NCBI RefSeq assembly: GCF_014650555.1
Contig: NZ_BMVE01000007.1
Span: 124,001-188,000, forward strand
Length of the DNA: 64,000 bases
Source of the DNA: Streptomyces goshikiensis
Lineage (GTDB): Bacteria > Actinomycetota > Actinomycetes > Streptomycetales > Streptomycetaceae
Reading direction: 5' to 3'
Shown piece after piece: positions 23,238-33,155 of the stretch. Under the pieces are notes generated by a model that saw nothing but the letters and a program-made list of their open reading frames with translations, did no database searches and was not told where the DNA came from. Positions within the stretch are counted from its first letter, which is position 1, and every line of letters begins with the position of its first letter. Position numbers and translations under genes: made by a program.

Positions 23238-26200
23238 TTGGATTCTCCACGAAGGCGTTCGCCCACCCAGCGGGCGAGGGCGAGAGGACTGAGCGCGGCC
23301 ACCGGCATCCCGGCCGCCACGAGCTGCCGCGCCACCGGCACCGAGTACCGCGGCGTGCCCGCGTCGTCGAGCGCGGCGCAGCCCAGCAGATGGGCGCCGG
23401 AGGAGGCCAGCGCGTGGACCTCGCCGAGCAGCCCGCCGAGCGGCGCGCCCTCCTCGAAGTCGCTGACCACCACGACCAGCGTCCGGCTGGGCACGGTGAT
23501 CAGCGAACGGGCGTGCGCGAGACCCGCCGCGATGTGCGTACCACCGCCGACACGGACCTCCAGCAGCAGAGACAGCGGGTCCTCGACCCGGTCGGTGAGG
23601 TCCACCACCTGCGTGGAGAACGCCAGGAAGTGCGTGGAGAGGGTCGGTACCCCGCCCAGCACCGCCGCCGTCAGCGCCGACCAGATGACGGAGGCCTCCA
23701 TCGATCCGGACACGTCCACCACCAGGATCAGCCGCCAGTCCGCCTCCCGGCTCGCCCGCGTGCTGAACACCGGCCGCTCCGGTACGACCACCACCCGGCC
23801 GTCGTCCAGCCGCCGGGTGTGCGCCAGGTTGGCCCGCAGGGTCCGGGCCAGGTCGAGCCGGCCGCCGGGCCGCCGCGTCGGACGCGGGGTGGCGATGCCC
23901 GACAGCGCCGGCCGCAGCCGGGTCGCCAGCTCCCGGGCCAGCTCGTCGACGAGCCGCTTGACCAGCGGGCGCAGCCGGGCGAGCTGCGCCTCCGGCATGC
24001 CCCCGGCGAGCGAGAGCACCGAGGTCAGCAGCTCGACGGAGGGGCGCACGAGCGCCGGGTCGAGCTGGGCCAGCACGTCGGTGCGCCCCGCGCCGGCCGC
24101 GTCGGCGAGCACCTCCTCCCGTACGTCCGCGCCGAACAGGGCCTCCAGCTCCGCCGACCACTCGCGGGCGGTGGGGAAGGAGGGATCCTGGCCGCCGCCC
24201 CGGCCGGCGCCGCCCTCGACGTCGGAGGCGCCCTCGCCGCGCCCCGCGCCGTACAGCTCGTCGAGCGCGCGGGCGTAGCGGCGCGCGTCGGCCGGGAGCC
24301 GATCGCGCTGGCGGCCGAGCAGCAGCCGCCACCGGTCGGCCGGAGCCAGCCGCTGATCCGCCGCAGCGGGGCCGCGGCCGGTGGCGCCCGGAGCCGCCGG
24401 GGCCCCGGGCCCGGCCGCGTCGGCCGTCCCGGTCGCCGGGGCCGGCAGCGGCAGGGACTTCAGCGCCGCGAGCCCCGCCGCGTCGGCCGCGGCCCACAGG
24501 GCGAGCAGCGCGGGCGGCGCGTCCAGCGATACGTCGATCCGGTCGCCGAGCCGCTCGGTGACGGTGTCCAGGAGCCGCCCCCGGGCCGCCGGGGACAGCG
24601 CGTCGAAGCCGCCCCGCAGCGCCGGGAGCCGGTCCAGGAACGCCTGGTCGGCGAGGCCGTCCACCCGGTCCAGCAGCGGGGTGAGCGCCGCCGGCGAGGA
24701 CTGGAGCAGGGGACCGGCGGCGGTCAGCAGCCCGCCGAGCCTGCGGGCCAGCGCCCGCCGGGCCCCGGGGGTGACGGCGCCGTCGATCCACCCGGCGGCG
24801 CGGCCGCCCAGCCCGGCGGCCGGATCCAGGTCCAGGAGCACCCGTACGGCCAGGGCCGCGCCCTGCATCAGCGGCGACGCGGTGTCGGACAGCTCCGCGA
24901 GGGCGGAGTCGATGCGGAGCCCCAGGTGCCGGCCCGCGGCCCGGTCGGCGAGTGCCACCAGGGCGCCCGCGTCGGCGGGGTCGTCACTGCCGGCCAGGCC
25001 GGGCAGGGCCCGTACCGCGGCCTCCAGGAGCTCACCGGTCAGCTCGCCGGCCGCCGCCAGGGCCTCGGCGGAGGTCCCGGGGAAATGCCCGCGCCGCAGG
25101 CCCTCCAGCAGCTCCAGCGCCTGGAGGAGTTCGGGCAGGGCGGCGGTCTCGGGCAGCACTGCGGCCGCCTCGTCCATGCGTACGTCGACCAGCTCGGGCA
25201 GCTCGCACCGCGCGGCGGCGGCGAGCCCGGTCAGGATCTGCGCCGGAGTCGGGCCGCCCTCGGCGGCGGCCCGGCGTGCGACGTCCCGCAGCGTCCCGGC
25301 GGCCGCCTGGGCGGCGTTGACGCCGCGGACCCCCGCCAGATCGAGGCGCGCGGGCACGGACGGCGTCCAGGACAGCCGCCACTTGGTGCCGAGGGCGGTG
25401 CCGTCGCCGGTGGCCGCCACGGCGAGCTGCTCCCCGTAGGAGGCCCCGCAGACCAGCAGCCGTTGCAGCATGACCTCGCGGCGGGCGTCGAGCGGCGAGC
25501 GCAGCGGATCGAGGCGGACCTCCCGGGGCGCGGGGTCCCGCGGGGACGGCAGCCGCAGCTCGGCCAGCTCGGCCTCGACGGAGGGTCCGAGCCCGGAACG
25601 CGGGGCGTGCGGCGTGACCCGGCCGCGGCCGGTCCCGACGAGCACGGCCTCCAGGGCGCGGGCCTGGGGCCGCCCCCCGCCGAGCACGGAGCCCACGGCC
25701 TCCAGCAGTTCGCCCCGCCCGGGGGCCGGCAGCGCGCGCAGCCCGGCCAGGTCGCAGGCGACCCGCAGCATCTCGGCCGCCTCACCGGTCCCGGCGACGT
25801 GCCCGGCCCGGCGCAGCTCCCGGCACACCCCGACGATCGCGACGGAGGCGGCCTCCCGTACCCGCTCAGGCTCCCCGCCGGCCTCCAGCACGGCCTGCTG
25901 CCACAACGGGTCCCGGATCCCGGCGGGATACCCGGACCGGGAGTCGAGCAGCTCGTACGCGTAGGCGACGAGCGACGTCACCACCCCCTGCCCGGAGCTC
26001 CCCCCGGACCCCGCGCCGGTGCCCTCCCCGACAGGAACCCCGTTTACCGGGCCCGGGCCGGTCCGGCCCGGGGTCGCGTCGGGTCGCCCGGCGACGGGCG
26101 GCACCGGGTTGGCGCCCGCACCGGCCGTCCCCGTGGCCGGGCCGGTACCGGCGGTCCCCGCGTCGGGGAGCGGCAGGGCGCTCGTGTCCGAGGGGTCGGG

Positions 26201-26905
26201 GTTGGCCGGAGCATGTCCGTGTGGGGCCGGGGCCACGAGGGCCGGGGCGTGGAAGGCGCCGATGACGGCGGCCACGCGGCGGCCGCCGGACGCGGCCCCG
26301 GCGATGACCTCCCGCATCCGGGCCTCGCGGGCCAGGTCGGTGGCGGGGACGGCCGCGTCCGCGCGCAGCCCCCACCCGACACCCAGCGCGGCGCGCCGTA
26401 CCGCCTCCGGGGAGCAGCCCGGAGCCAGCACCTCCACCGCGCGGTCCCACAGGTCGTCACCGTCACGTCCCGAGCCGGACGCGGACAGCGCGTCCGCGAA
26501 CGGCCGCCGCCCCGGGGCCGGGGCCCCGGCCCCGCCCGGCAACGTCCACCCCGGGTCGCCGAGCGGCAGATCGCAGCACACGACCTCCGCCCCGCGCGCC
26601 CGCGCCCAGCGGATCGCCGCCAGCTCGGGCGAGAAGTCCGCGAACGGGTAGAACGCCAGCCGGCCCTCCGCGCCGGCCCCGGCCAGCGCGACCGGCGCCA
26701 CCGTCTCCGGGTCGGCCAGATGCCCCAGCCACGGCTGGAAGTCGGCCGGCAGCTCCACGCAGACGACCTCCGCCCCCGCCGCGTCCAGCAGCGCCGGCAC
26801 CACCGCGGCCAGCGCGGGGCTGTGGTGCCGCACCCCCAGCAGGTACGGCTCGCGGCACGCGGCGAGCGCGTCCACCGCCGCCCGGGGATCGATCAGCTCC
26901 GTCAC
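23234..26905 (-). CDS. DUF5682-VWA fusion protein (YehM/YehP-like)
   Basis: 1223 residues from the GTG at 26905, which overlaps the MoxR stop. The N-terminal DUF5682 domain opens LLGVRHHSPALA (residues 22-33) and continues VCVELPADFQPWL and YPFADFSPELAAIRWA. The middle (about 450-950) is a helical, low-complexity region. The C-terminal VWA domain (about 1030-1200) has an intact MIDAS: DVSGSM, GGGTHIAAGL and VVSDFEEG. VWA proteins with MoxR ATPases insert metals or remodel complexes. In E. coli the corresponding YehM and YehP are separate proteins, so fusion here argues for physical interaction. It is coupled to both neighbours by four-base overlaps. Confidence 0.87.
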   Translation of the reverse strand: MTELIDPRAAVDALAACREPYLLGVRHHSPALAAVVPALLDAAGAEVVCVELPADFQPWLGHLADPETVAPVALAGAGAEGRLAFYPFADFSPELAAIRWARARGAEVVCCDLPLGDPGWTLPGGAGAPAPGRRPFADALSASGSGRDGDDLWDRAVEVLAPGCSPEAVRRAALGVGWGLRADAAVPATDLAREARMREVIAGAASGGRRVAAVIGAFHAPALVAPAPHGHAPANPDPSDTSALPLPDAGTAGTGPATGTAGAGANPVPPVAGRPDATPGRTGPGPVNGVPVGEGTGAGSGGSSGQGVVTSLVAYAYELLDSRSGYPAGIRDPLWQQAVLEAGGEPERVREAASVAIVGVCRELRRAGHVAGTGEAAEMLRVACDLAGLRALPAPGRGELLEAVGSVLGGGRPQARALEAVLVGTGRGRVTPHAPRSGLGPSVEAELAELRLPSPRDPAPREVRLDPLRSPLDARREVMLQRLLVCGASYGEQLAVAATGDGTALGTKWRLSWTPSVPARLDLAGVRGVNAAQAAAGTLRDVARRAAAEGGPTPAQILTGLAAAARCELPELVDVRMDEAAAVLPETAALPELLQALELLEGLRRGHFPGTSAEALAAAGELTGELLEAAVRALPGLAGSDDPADAGALVALADRAAGRHLGLRIDSALAELSDTASPLMQGAALAVRVLLDLDPAAGLGGRAAGWIDGAVTPGARRALARRLGGLLTAAGPLLQSSPAALTPLLDRVDGLADQAFLDRLPALRGGFDALSPAARGRLLDTVTERLGDRIDVSLDAPPALLALWAAADAAGLAALKSLPLPAPATGTADAAGPGAPAAPGATGRGPAAADQRLAPADRWRLLLGRQRDRLPADARRYARALDELYGAGRGEGASDVEGGAGRGGGQDPSFPTAREWSAELEALFGADVREEVLADAAGAGRTDVLAQLDPALVRPSVELLTSVLSLAGGMPEAQLARLRPLVKRLVDELARELATRLRPALSGIATPRPTRRPGGRLDLARTLRANLAHTRRLDDGRVVVVPERPVFSTRASREADWRLILVVDVSGSMEASVIWSALTAAVLGGVPTLSTHFLAFSTQVVDLTDRVEDPLSLLLEVRVGGGTHIAAGLAHARSLITVPSRTLVVVVSDFEEGAPLGGLLGEVHALASSGAHLLGCAALDDAGTPRYSVPVARQLVAAGMPVAALSPLALARWVGERLRGESN

Positions 26906-28059
26906 CGAAGGCTCCCGCGCAGGTCCCACAGCCGCCGCCACATCGCCGAGCCGTCCTCCGCGCGGCGCCGCACCGGGCCGTCCCAGTACCCCAGCAGCCG
27001 CCCGTGGTCGGCCGGGTCGTCCTTGCGCACGACACCCAGCAGATGCCCCGGCAGCAGGTCCAGTACGTCCCCGCCCGGCAGGTACGCCGCGGCGACCCCC
27101 AGTGACGCGGCCACCTGTACGGCCTCGGCGGTGGACATCACCGTGCCCGGCCGCTCCACGTCCCAGCCCTCGGCGGAGCGCCCGGACCGCAGGTCCCGGA
27201 AGACCGTGACGAGCGCGTCGAGCACCGCGTCGTCGACCCCGAACGAAGCCCCGGCCCGCTGTACCGCGGCGACGGCCTGACGGCGGATCAGCGTGGCCTC
27301 CGCGTCCGCGTCCGCGATCGGCTCGACCGTCTCGAAGTTGAACCGCCGCTTCAGCGCGGCGGACATCTCCGAGACCCCGCGGTCACGCAGGTTGGCGGTG
27401 GCGATGACGGTGAACCCGGGGGCCGCCGAGACCACCGCGTCCTCGGTCGCGGTCAGCTCGGGCACGCTGACCCGCCGGTCGGACAGGATCGACACCAGCG
27501 CGTCCTGTACCTCCGGCAGGCAGCGGGTGATCTCCTCGACGCGCGCCACTCGGCCCGTCCGCATCGCGGAGAGCACCGGGGAGTCGACGAGCGCGCCCGC
27601 ACTCGGGCCCTGGGCCAGGAGCAGGGCGTAGTTCCAGCCGTAGCGGAAGGCGTCCTCCGTGGTGCCGGCGGTGCCCTGCACGGTCAGCGCGCTGGTGCCG
27701 CAGACGGCGGCCGACAGGAGTTCGGACAGCATGGACTTGGCGGTACCGGGCTCGCCGGTCAGCAGCAGCCCGCGTTCACCCGCGAGGGTGACCACGCAGC
27801 GCTCCACCAGCGCCCGCTCGCCGACGAACTTCGGGGCGATCGCCAGCTTGGCCGGCAGGCCCGCGCGCCGGCGCCCCGGCAGGACCAGTTCGGCGCCGTC
27901 GCTGCCGCAGACGAACGTGACGACGGCGCGCGGGGTCAGGGCCCAGCCGGGCGGCCTGGGCCCGGTGTCCTGGGCGGCGAGAAAGGCCAGTTCGGCGGCG
28001 TACCGCTCCTCGGCCGGCATGACCTGCCGGGCGGGCGCGGGCTGTTCGGTGACGGTCAT
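26902..28059 (-). CDS. MoxR-type AAA ATPase (YehL-like)
   Basis: 385 residues from ATG 28059. It is an AAA ATPase with Walker A GEPGTAKS (102-109), Walker B-like strand VARVEEITRC, sensor-1 stretch FTVIATANLRDRG and arginine-finger region MSAALKRRFNFE. The C-terminal lid helices include STAEAVQVAASLGVAA. It is a MoxR-group hexameric chaperone, by family a partner of VWA-domain proteins, here encoded next door with a GTGA overlap. Upstream, a 146-base gap with a strong hairpin separates it from the giant gene, so its expression may be set apart. The role is inferred: remodelling a target selected by the VWA and SWIM subunits. Confidence 0.9.
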   Translation of the reverse strand: MTVTEQPAPARQVMPAEERYAAELAFLAAQDTGPRPPGWALTPRAVVTFVCGSDGAELVLPGRRRAGLPAKLAIAPKFVGERALVERCVVTLAGERGLLLTGEPGTAKSMLSELLSAAVCGTSALTVQGTAGTTEDAFRYGWNYALLLAQGPSAGALVDSPVLSAMRTGRVARVEEITRCLPEVQDALVSILSDRRVSVPELTATEDAVVSAAPGFTVIATANLRDRGVSEMSAALKRRFNFETVEPIADADAEATLIRRQAVAAVQRAGASFGVDDAVLDALVTVFRDLRSGRSAEGWDVERPGTVMSTAEAVQVAASLGVAAAYLPGGDVLDLLPGHLLGVVRKDDPADHGRLLGYWDGPVRRRAEDGSAMWRRLWDLRGSLR

Positions 28060-28135
28060 CGGGGTCGTCCTCTGAGGTGATGCGGGAATCGGAATCGGGA
28101 ATCGGGAACGCGGACATGAGGCAAAGGGGGGAGGG

Positions 28136-28176
28136 GGCGGGCGCGGCGCACCCCGCAGGGCAGCGCCGCGCCCGCC
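28136..28176 (-). terminator. Strong hairpin inside the MoxR operon
   Basis: GGCGGGCGCGGCGC (28136-28149) pairs perfectly with 28163-28176 around a 13-base loop, 30 bases after the giant gene stop and before the MoxR start. It could act as a partial terminator or processing site that lowers downstream expression. Next to it, 28082-28108 holds four tandem copies of CGG(G)AAT/C. Confidence 0.5.
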
Positions 28177-28205
28177 GACGGGAGCTCCCACCGGGGCGCC
28201 CGGTG

Positions 28206-31200
28206 TCAGCGCCGTCGGGTGCGGGTGCGCTTGACCTTGAGCTCCTCGAACCGGGGCGCGTCGCCCTCCCGCACACGCCGCCAGGCCCGCTCGTACAGCT
28301 CCGCGACCGGCTCGGTCGGCACCAGCACGCCCAGCGTCGGGTACTCGCCGCAGACCAGCCCGTACAGCGGGAGCTTCCACGTCTCTACCGGCAGCGCCGG
28401 CGCGGCCGACTCGGCCCACCCGCCCGGCAGGAACAGCGAGCGTCCGGCCCGGCTGCGGCTGGCCTCCACCACCAGCTCGGTGGCGGCCAGTTCGGCGCGG
28501 GCCGCCTTGAGGCGGGCCGGCTTCCAGCCCGTCCACCGCGCGACGTTGCGGTCGGTGGGGTCCGGCATCGCGAGCAGCGTCAGGTACAGCACCGCGGCGT
28601 CGGCGCCCAGCCCGTACGCCTCGCCCACCTCCGCCACCAGCCCCGGTACGGAGCGGCTCGGGTCCTGCGGCCACCAGGTGCCGTCCGCGTCGGTCCCGCC
28701 CGCCGCCGGGGCGCCCGGGTCGGCGAGCAGCCGGGCGAACGCCGGTTCACGCACGGCCCGCAGCGCCGTCTCGACGGCGCCGGGCAGCTGCTCGTCCCCG
28801 CGCAGCAGCGGCAGGTACGGGTCGCAGCCGGTGGAGTCCAGCAGCGTCGGCACCAGCGCGGGCTTGGGACGGTGGTCGTGCGTGGGCAGCACGACCGCGC
28901 CGTACCGCTCGTAGCCCTCGGCGGTCTCGGTCGGGTTCCCGGCCGCCGTGCGGAAGGAGCCGAGGTCCGCGTAGTTGTCGAGGCTCAGCAGCAGTTCGGG
29001 CGCCGCGAGCCGCTGTCGCAGGGCGGTGAGCACCGGCGGCAGCCCCGCGCGCAGCCCGTCACCGGCGGGCAGCCGGTGGGCGAGCCAGGCGGCCAGCCTC
29101 AGCGAACCGGTCAGTACGGCCGAGTTGAAGGGCCGTTCGGCCGGTACGGCCGGCTCCACGTGGTCGCCGACGACCTTCCAGGGCAGGTCGGCGGAGAGCT
29201 CCGGCGCGGCCGCCGGGTCGAGCAGCGCGGCCAGTCCGTGCCGCCCGGCCCACCCGTGCCGCGCGACGCGGGCGACCTCGGTCGTCAGCCAGTCCGGTAC
29301 CGGCGTACGACGGCCCACCCGCCGGTTCCACACCGCCGCGGCGGCGGCCACGTCCGGCCCCTCGCTCCACAGCCGCGCCGGATCGGCGGGCAGCAGCGCC
29401 GCCACCACGGCCTGCCGGACCCCGCTGGGGAGCGCCTTGAGCTCGTCGCGGGCGTGGCCCGCCTCGGTCGCCTTGACGCCGAGCACCTTGCGCTCCTGCG
29501 CGGGCAGGAAGTTGTTCTCCCAGCTGTCGACGCGGGGCAGCCCCGCGACGATCAGCCTGGCCATCACACCGGAGACCCCGGTGAGCCGGAAGAACTCCTC
29601 GGCGGCCTCCGCCACGAAGGGCGCCGCGCCCCGGCCGGCGGCCTCGTCGAGGAAGACGGAGAGCCAGCCCGGGCCGCGCTCCCGGTCGCCGAGCGGGGCG
29701 TCACCGAGCGCGGTGTACGGGCCGGGGACGTCGAGGCGGCCGGTGGGGTCGTACAGCAGCGCCCCGAACTGGTGGCCGTCCGGCACGGAGGTGTCGTCCT
29801 CGGTCAGGGCGAGGACCGCGCCGCCGCCGAGCGGGAGCACCGCCCGGTGCGGCACGCTCCGGGCGAGGCCGTCGGGGGTGCTCAGGTGGCGCTGGTCGAG
29901 GTGGACCAGGACCCGGCGCCAGTGCGCGGCGCAGCCCTCGGCGGAGTCCAGGCCGAGTTCGTCCACCAGCCGGAGCACGGTGACGAGCGCCGCCCGCTCC
30001 TCCTCGGAGGCACCGACGGCGACGGCCCGGTAGGCGAGGGCGGCGGGCTGGTCCAGCAGCGCGGTGAACGGCAGCGAGCTGTACGGCAGCGCCGGCATCT
30101 CGAAGTGCAGCCGGCCGGGCACCCCGGGCGCGTCCGTCCGGGACCGGGCGGCGACGAGCTCGCGCAGGAACCGGTGCGCGGTGTCGTTGTCGCCGCCGTA
30201 GCCGTAGTACCCGGTGCCGGTCACGCCGTTGAGGGCGTCGCCGAGCAGCCGGTCGGCGGGCCCCCGCACGGTCTCGGCGGCGGCCGCGGCGTCGGGGTGC
30301 AGGCGGGCCGCGACCCCGTCGAGGGACTTCTGCTGGCTGACCGCGAACCGCAGTACCTCGACGACGCCGCCGATCATCTTCGGGTCGGTGACCCCGGGCA
30401 GCGCCGCGCTCACCAGGCCCGGCAGCTCTTCGGCCGTGCGGACCCCGATCGCGGCCTTGAGCAGCGCGCCGACGGTCTCCCGGTCGGCCGCGCGCAGCAC
30501 CAGCGAGGCCTCGGGGTCGCGCGGGCGCAGCGCGTACCAGTAGTCCAGGGGCGGCAGGTCCACGCTGCCGGTGGCGAACCCGGCGGACCGGTGGGTGTCG
30601 TGCGAGGTGACGGTGATCACGCCGTCGGGGTCGGTCAGGTTCAGCTCGCGCCAGCGCTCGGTGACGGCGCGCGGGCGCTCGTCCCCGGGGAACACGACGG
30701 CGGCGACGGGCATCTGGTGGCCGTCGGGCACGACGACCGTGCGCCCGGAGGTGTCGGAGGCCTGCCACCCCTGGTCGCGGACGTGGACGGGCCGCCAGCC
30801 GAGCAGGCCGTCGACGGGCGCGCCCAGCACCGAGCCCGGCACGGTGGGAGCGGGCCGCAGCCGGCAGGAGGCCAGGGCGAGGTTCGAGCCCTCCGGGTGC
30901 CCGCGCAGCGCGTCGGAGAGGACACCGGGCAGGGACCGGCGGCCGTGGCGGGCGCCGGCGGGGGCGGTGGGGTCGTACTCGCGCCAGCCGGGCTCGGGGT
31001 TCTCGGCGCGGTTGCGGTCCCACCCCTCCCACACCCAGTAGGAGGTGCCGTCCGACAGCATCGCCCGCTCGGCGGGCAGCGCGGTGTCGCCCGCGTGCAG
31101 GACGCCGGCGCCGGTGGCCCGGCCGCCGCCCGGCAGCGGCAGGCTGATGTGCTCGGAGCGCAGGTCCCAGTGGCTGCGGCCGTTGGTCTCCAGGGTGAAG

Positions 31201-33155
31201 ACCTCGTCGGGCGCGGTGTGCCAGTAGCCCTCCGTCGTGGGGTTGCTCCAGGACGACCAGAAGACGAGCAGCGCCCCGTCGACGTAGTGGAAGCCGTAGT
31301 GGTACGAGGTGGTGCCGCCCGGGGTGCGCAGATCGTGCGTCAGGACGGTCCCGTCGGCGTCGAGGACACGGACCTGGGTCCGGCTCGCCACGATCAGGTA
31401 CGGCCACGCCTCCACGACGGTCAGGCCCTGCGTCCCCTGGCCGGGCTGCATCTCGGCGACCGCGCTCTCCCAGGCGGGCCAGGCCAGTTCCTCCAGGAGG
31501 CCGCCGCGCAGGGTGCGCGCCAGGGTCTCGCCCAGGTCGGTGGCGGCCGCCGCGGCCACCTCCACCGGGGCCAGCTCCAGCGCCTCGTACGGCAGCCACG
31601 TCAGCCGCGCGATCGCGTCGGGCACCCCGGGCAGTCCGGCGGCCTGCGAGGACCGGGCGACCTCGCGCACCCATTCGGTCAGCAGCGGGCGCCCGCCGGG
31701 CGCGGCGGCGACCTGCCGGACTATGTCCTCGCCGGCTTCGCTCAGCCCGTTCAAGGCCTTGCGGAAGGCGGGGTGGAAGCGCTCGTCGGCGCCGAGGGCG
31801 ACCAGATCGCGGCGCTGCCCGGCGCGGGCCCAGTCGCTCAGGTTCAGCTGGGCGTTGCCCTTGGGGTCGGGAGCGGCGACCGGGATCTCCAGCGAGAGCA
31901 GCAGGTCCAGCAGATCGACGTCCTCCACGTCCACCCGCAGGCCCTCCTCCCGGCCGGGCAGGGCCAGTTCGGCGCGCAGCCGCCCGGCGCAGCGCCCGAC
32001 GAGGTCGAGCAGGGACGGCGGAGTGGGGCGCCGGCCCCAGCCGGTGTGGCGGGCCTTGTGGAAGCGCTCCAGCCAGCCCGCGGTGCCGTCCGGGGAGCGT
32101 TCCTCGGCGGGCACCTCCTCGGCGGCCAGCCCGGCGGTCGCGCCGGACTCCTCCAGGACGTCCAGCCACAGGCCGGTGAGGTCGCCGTCCCCGCCGCCGC
32201 CGGGCGGGGTCAGCCCGAGCAGGGTGCCCCGTACGGACGGGACCCGGCGGGCCAGCTCGACCAGGGCGCCGCGGTGCGCCGTCCACCAGCCCTGCGAGGC
32301 GCGCATCGTCGCGGGCAGCGGCAACAGCTCGGCGAGGTAGTCCTGCTCGGGCTCGGTGCCCTTGAGTCCCGCGGCCCTGGCCAGGCGGCGCAGCTCGACG
32401 GCGACCTGCGCGGAGGGCGCCAGTCCGCCCGCGGTGCGGCGCACGCACAGCCGGCGGAACCGCTCGAACGCCTCGGCGGGGGACACCCGCGCCGTCAGCT
32501 CCTTGCCGTACCCGGTGAGCACCTTCACCGGGAGGGCGCCGGCCAGCGCGAACTCCAGGAACGCGGCGTCCAGGCGCTCCTCGTCGATGGTCAGCCCGTT
32601 CTGCGCCTCGGCCTTGCGGGCGCGGGTGAACAGCTGTCCGGCGTACGTGGTGTTCTCGACGCCGAGGAAGACCCGCGCGGCCTGCTCGTAGAAGACGGGC
32701 AGGAAGTGCGGGACGGAGGCGCCGAGCCGTTCGGCCATCTCCAGGCAGGCGTCGAGCGCGGCCTTCGGCTTGGTCTTGGCCTGCCGGGCGGCCCGGTCGA
32801 GTTCGGGGACGAGGGCGAGCGCGTGGTGACCGTCCTTCGGGTGGTGCACCAGCACCCACTCGGGGAACCCGAGGGCCTGGCGCTGCCCGAGGCCGACCAC
32901 GGGCGGTTCGCCGTCCTCGGGCACGAGGCCCAGGAATCCGGCGGCGAGGTCCTCGGCCGCGCCGAGTTCGGCGGCGGCGAGCCGCACGACGACGCGGCCC
33001 TCGTCGAGGGCGGGGTGCCGGTAGGACCGCGCGGTCAGGTCGACGGCCCCGGGGCCCGCGTCCGGGGTGCCCGTCGGGAGCACCGCGCCCGCCTTGAGCA
33101 GCAGTTCGGCCTCGCTCACGGCCCGCCCCTTGGTGTTCTCGGTCGTGGTGTTCAC
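28206..33155 (-). CDS. 1649-residue protein of unknown function in MoxR operon
   Basis: The start is the GTG at 33155, which overlaps the stop of the DUF4132 gene (GTGA); longer frames lie inside that gene. There is no signal peptide or clear transmembrane helix. The N-terminal 600 residues are helical. The middle (about 600-900) is rich in beta-strand, W/Y and turn residues (VEAWPYLIVASRTQVRVLD, HYGFHYVDGALLVFWSSW, SYWVWEGWDR), like part of a beta-propeller. The C-terminus has a winged-helix-like block (WTGWKPARLKAARAELAATELV) and a basic tail KVKRTRTRRR. It may be the scaffold or target-recognition subunit of the MoxR/VWA machine, but I recognise no named family. Confidence 0.72.
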   Translation of the reverse strand: MNTTTENTKGRAVSEAELLLKAGAVLPTGTPDAGPGAVDLTARSYRHPALDEGRVVVRLAAAELGAAEDLAAGFLGLVPEDGEPPVVGLGQRQALGFPEWVLVHHPKDGHHALALVPELDRAARQAKTKPKAALDACLEMAERLGASVPHFLPVFYEQAARVFLGVENTTYAGQLFTRARKAEAQNGLTIDEERLDAAFLEFALAGALPVKVLTGYGKELTARVSPAEAFERFRRLCVRRTAGGLAPSAQVAVELRRLARAAGLKGTEPEQDYLAELLPLPATMRASQGWWTAHRGALVELARRVPSVRGTLLGLTPPGGGGDGDLTGLWLDVLEESGATAGLAAEEVPAEERSPDGTAGWLERFHKARHTGWGRRPTPPSLLDLVGRCAGRLRAELALPGREEGLRVDVEDVDLLDLLLSLEIPVAAPDPKGNAQLNLSDWARAGQRRDLVALGADERFHPAFRKALNGLSEAGEDIVRQVAAAPGGRPLLTEWVREVARSSQAAGLPGVPDAIARLTWLPYEALELAPVEVAAAAATDLGETLARTLRGGLLEELAWPAWESAVAEMQPGQGTQGLTVVEAWPYLIVASRTQVRVLDADGTVLTHDLRTPGGTTSYHYGFHYVDGALLVFWSSWSNPTTEGYWHTAPDEVFTLETNGRSHWDLRSEHISLPLPGGGRATGAGVLHAGDTALPAERAMLSDGTSYWVWEGWDRNRAENPEPGWREYDPTAPAGARHGRRSLPGVLSDALRGHPEGSNLALASCRLRPAPTVPGSVLGAPVDGLLGWRPVHVRDQGWQASDTSGRTVVVPDGHQMPVAAVVFPGDERPRAVTERWRELNLTDPDGVITVTSHDTHRSAGFATGSVDLPPLDYWYALRPRDPEASLVLRAADRETVGALLKAAIGVRTAEELPGLVSAALPGVTDPKMIGGVVEVLRFAVSQQKSLDGVAARLHPDAAAAAETVRGPADRLLGDALNGVTGTGYYGYGGDNDTAHRFLRELVAARSRTDAPGVPGRLHFEMPALPYSSLPFTALLDQPAALAYRAVAVGASEEERAALVTVLRLVDELGLDSAEGCAAHWRRVLVHLDQRHLSTPDGLARSVPHRAVLPLGGGAVLALTEDDTSVPDGHQFGALLYDPTGRLDVPGPYTALGDAPLGDRERGPGWLSVFLDEAAGRGAAPFVAEAAEEFFRLTGVSGVMARLIVAGLPRVDSWENNFLPAQERKVLGVKATEAGHARDELKALPSGVRQAVVAALLPADPARLWSEGPDVAAAAAVWNRRVGRRTPVPDWLTTEVARVARHGWAGRHGLAALLDPAAAPELSADLPWKVVGDHVEPAVPAERPFNSAVLTGSLRLAAWLAHRLPAGDGLRAGLPPVLTALRQRLAAPELLLSLDNYADLGSFRTAAGNPTETAEGYERYGAVVLPTHDHRPKPALVPTLLDSTGCDPYLPLLRGDEQLPGAVETALRAVREPAFARLLADPGAPAAGGTDADGTWWPQDPSRSVPGLVAEVGEAYGLGADAAVLYLTLLAMPDPTDRNVARWTGWKPARLKAARAELAATELVVEASRSRAGRSLFLPGGWAESAAPALPVETWKLPLYGLVCGEYPTLGVLVPTEPVAELYERAWRRVREGDAPRFEELKVKRTRTRRR

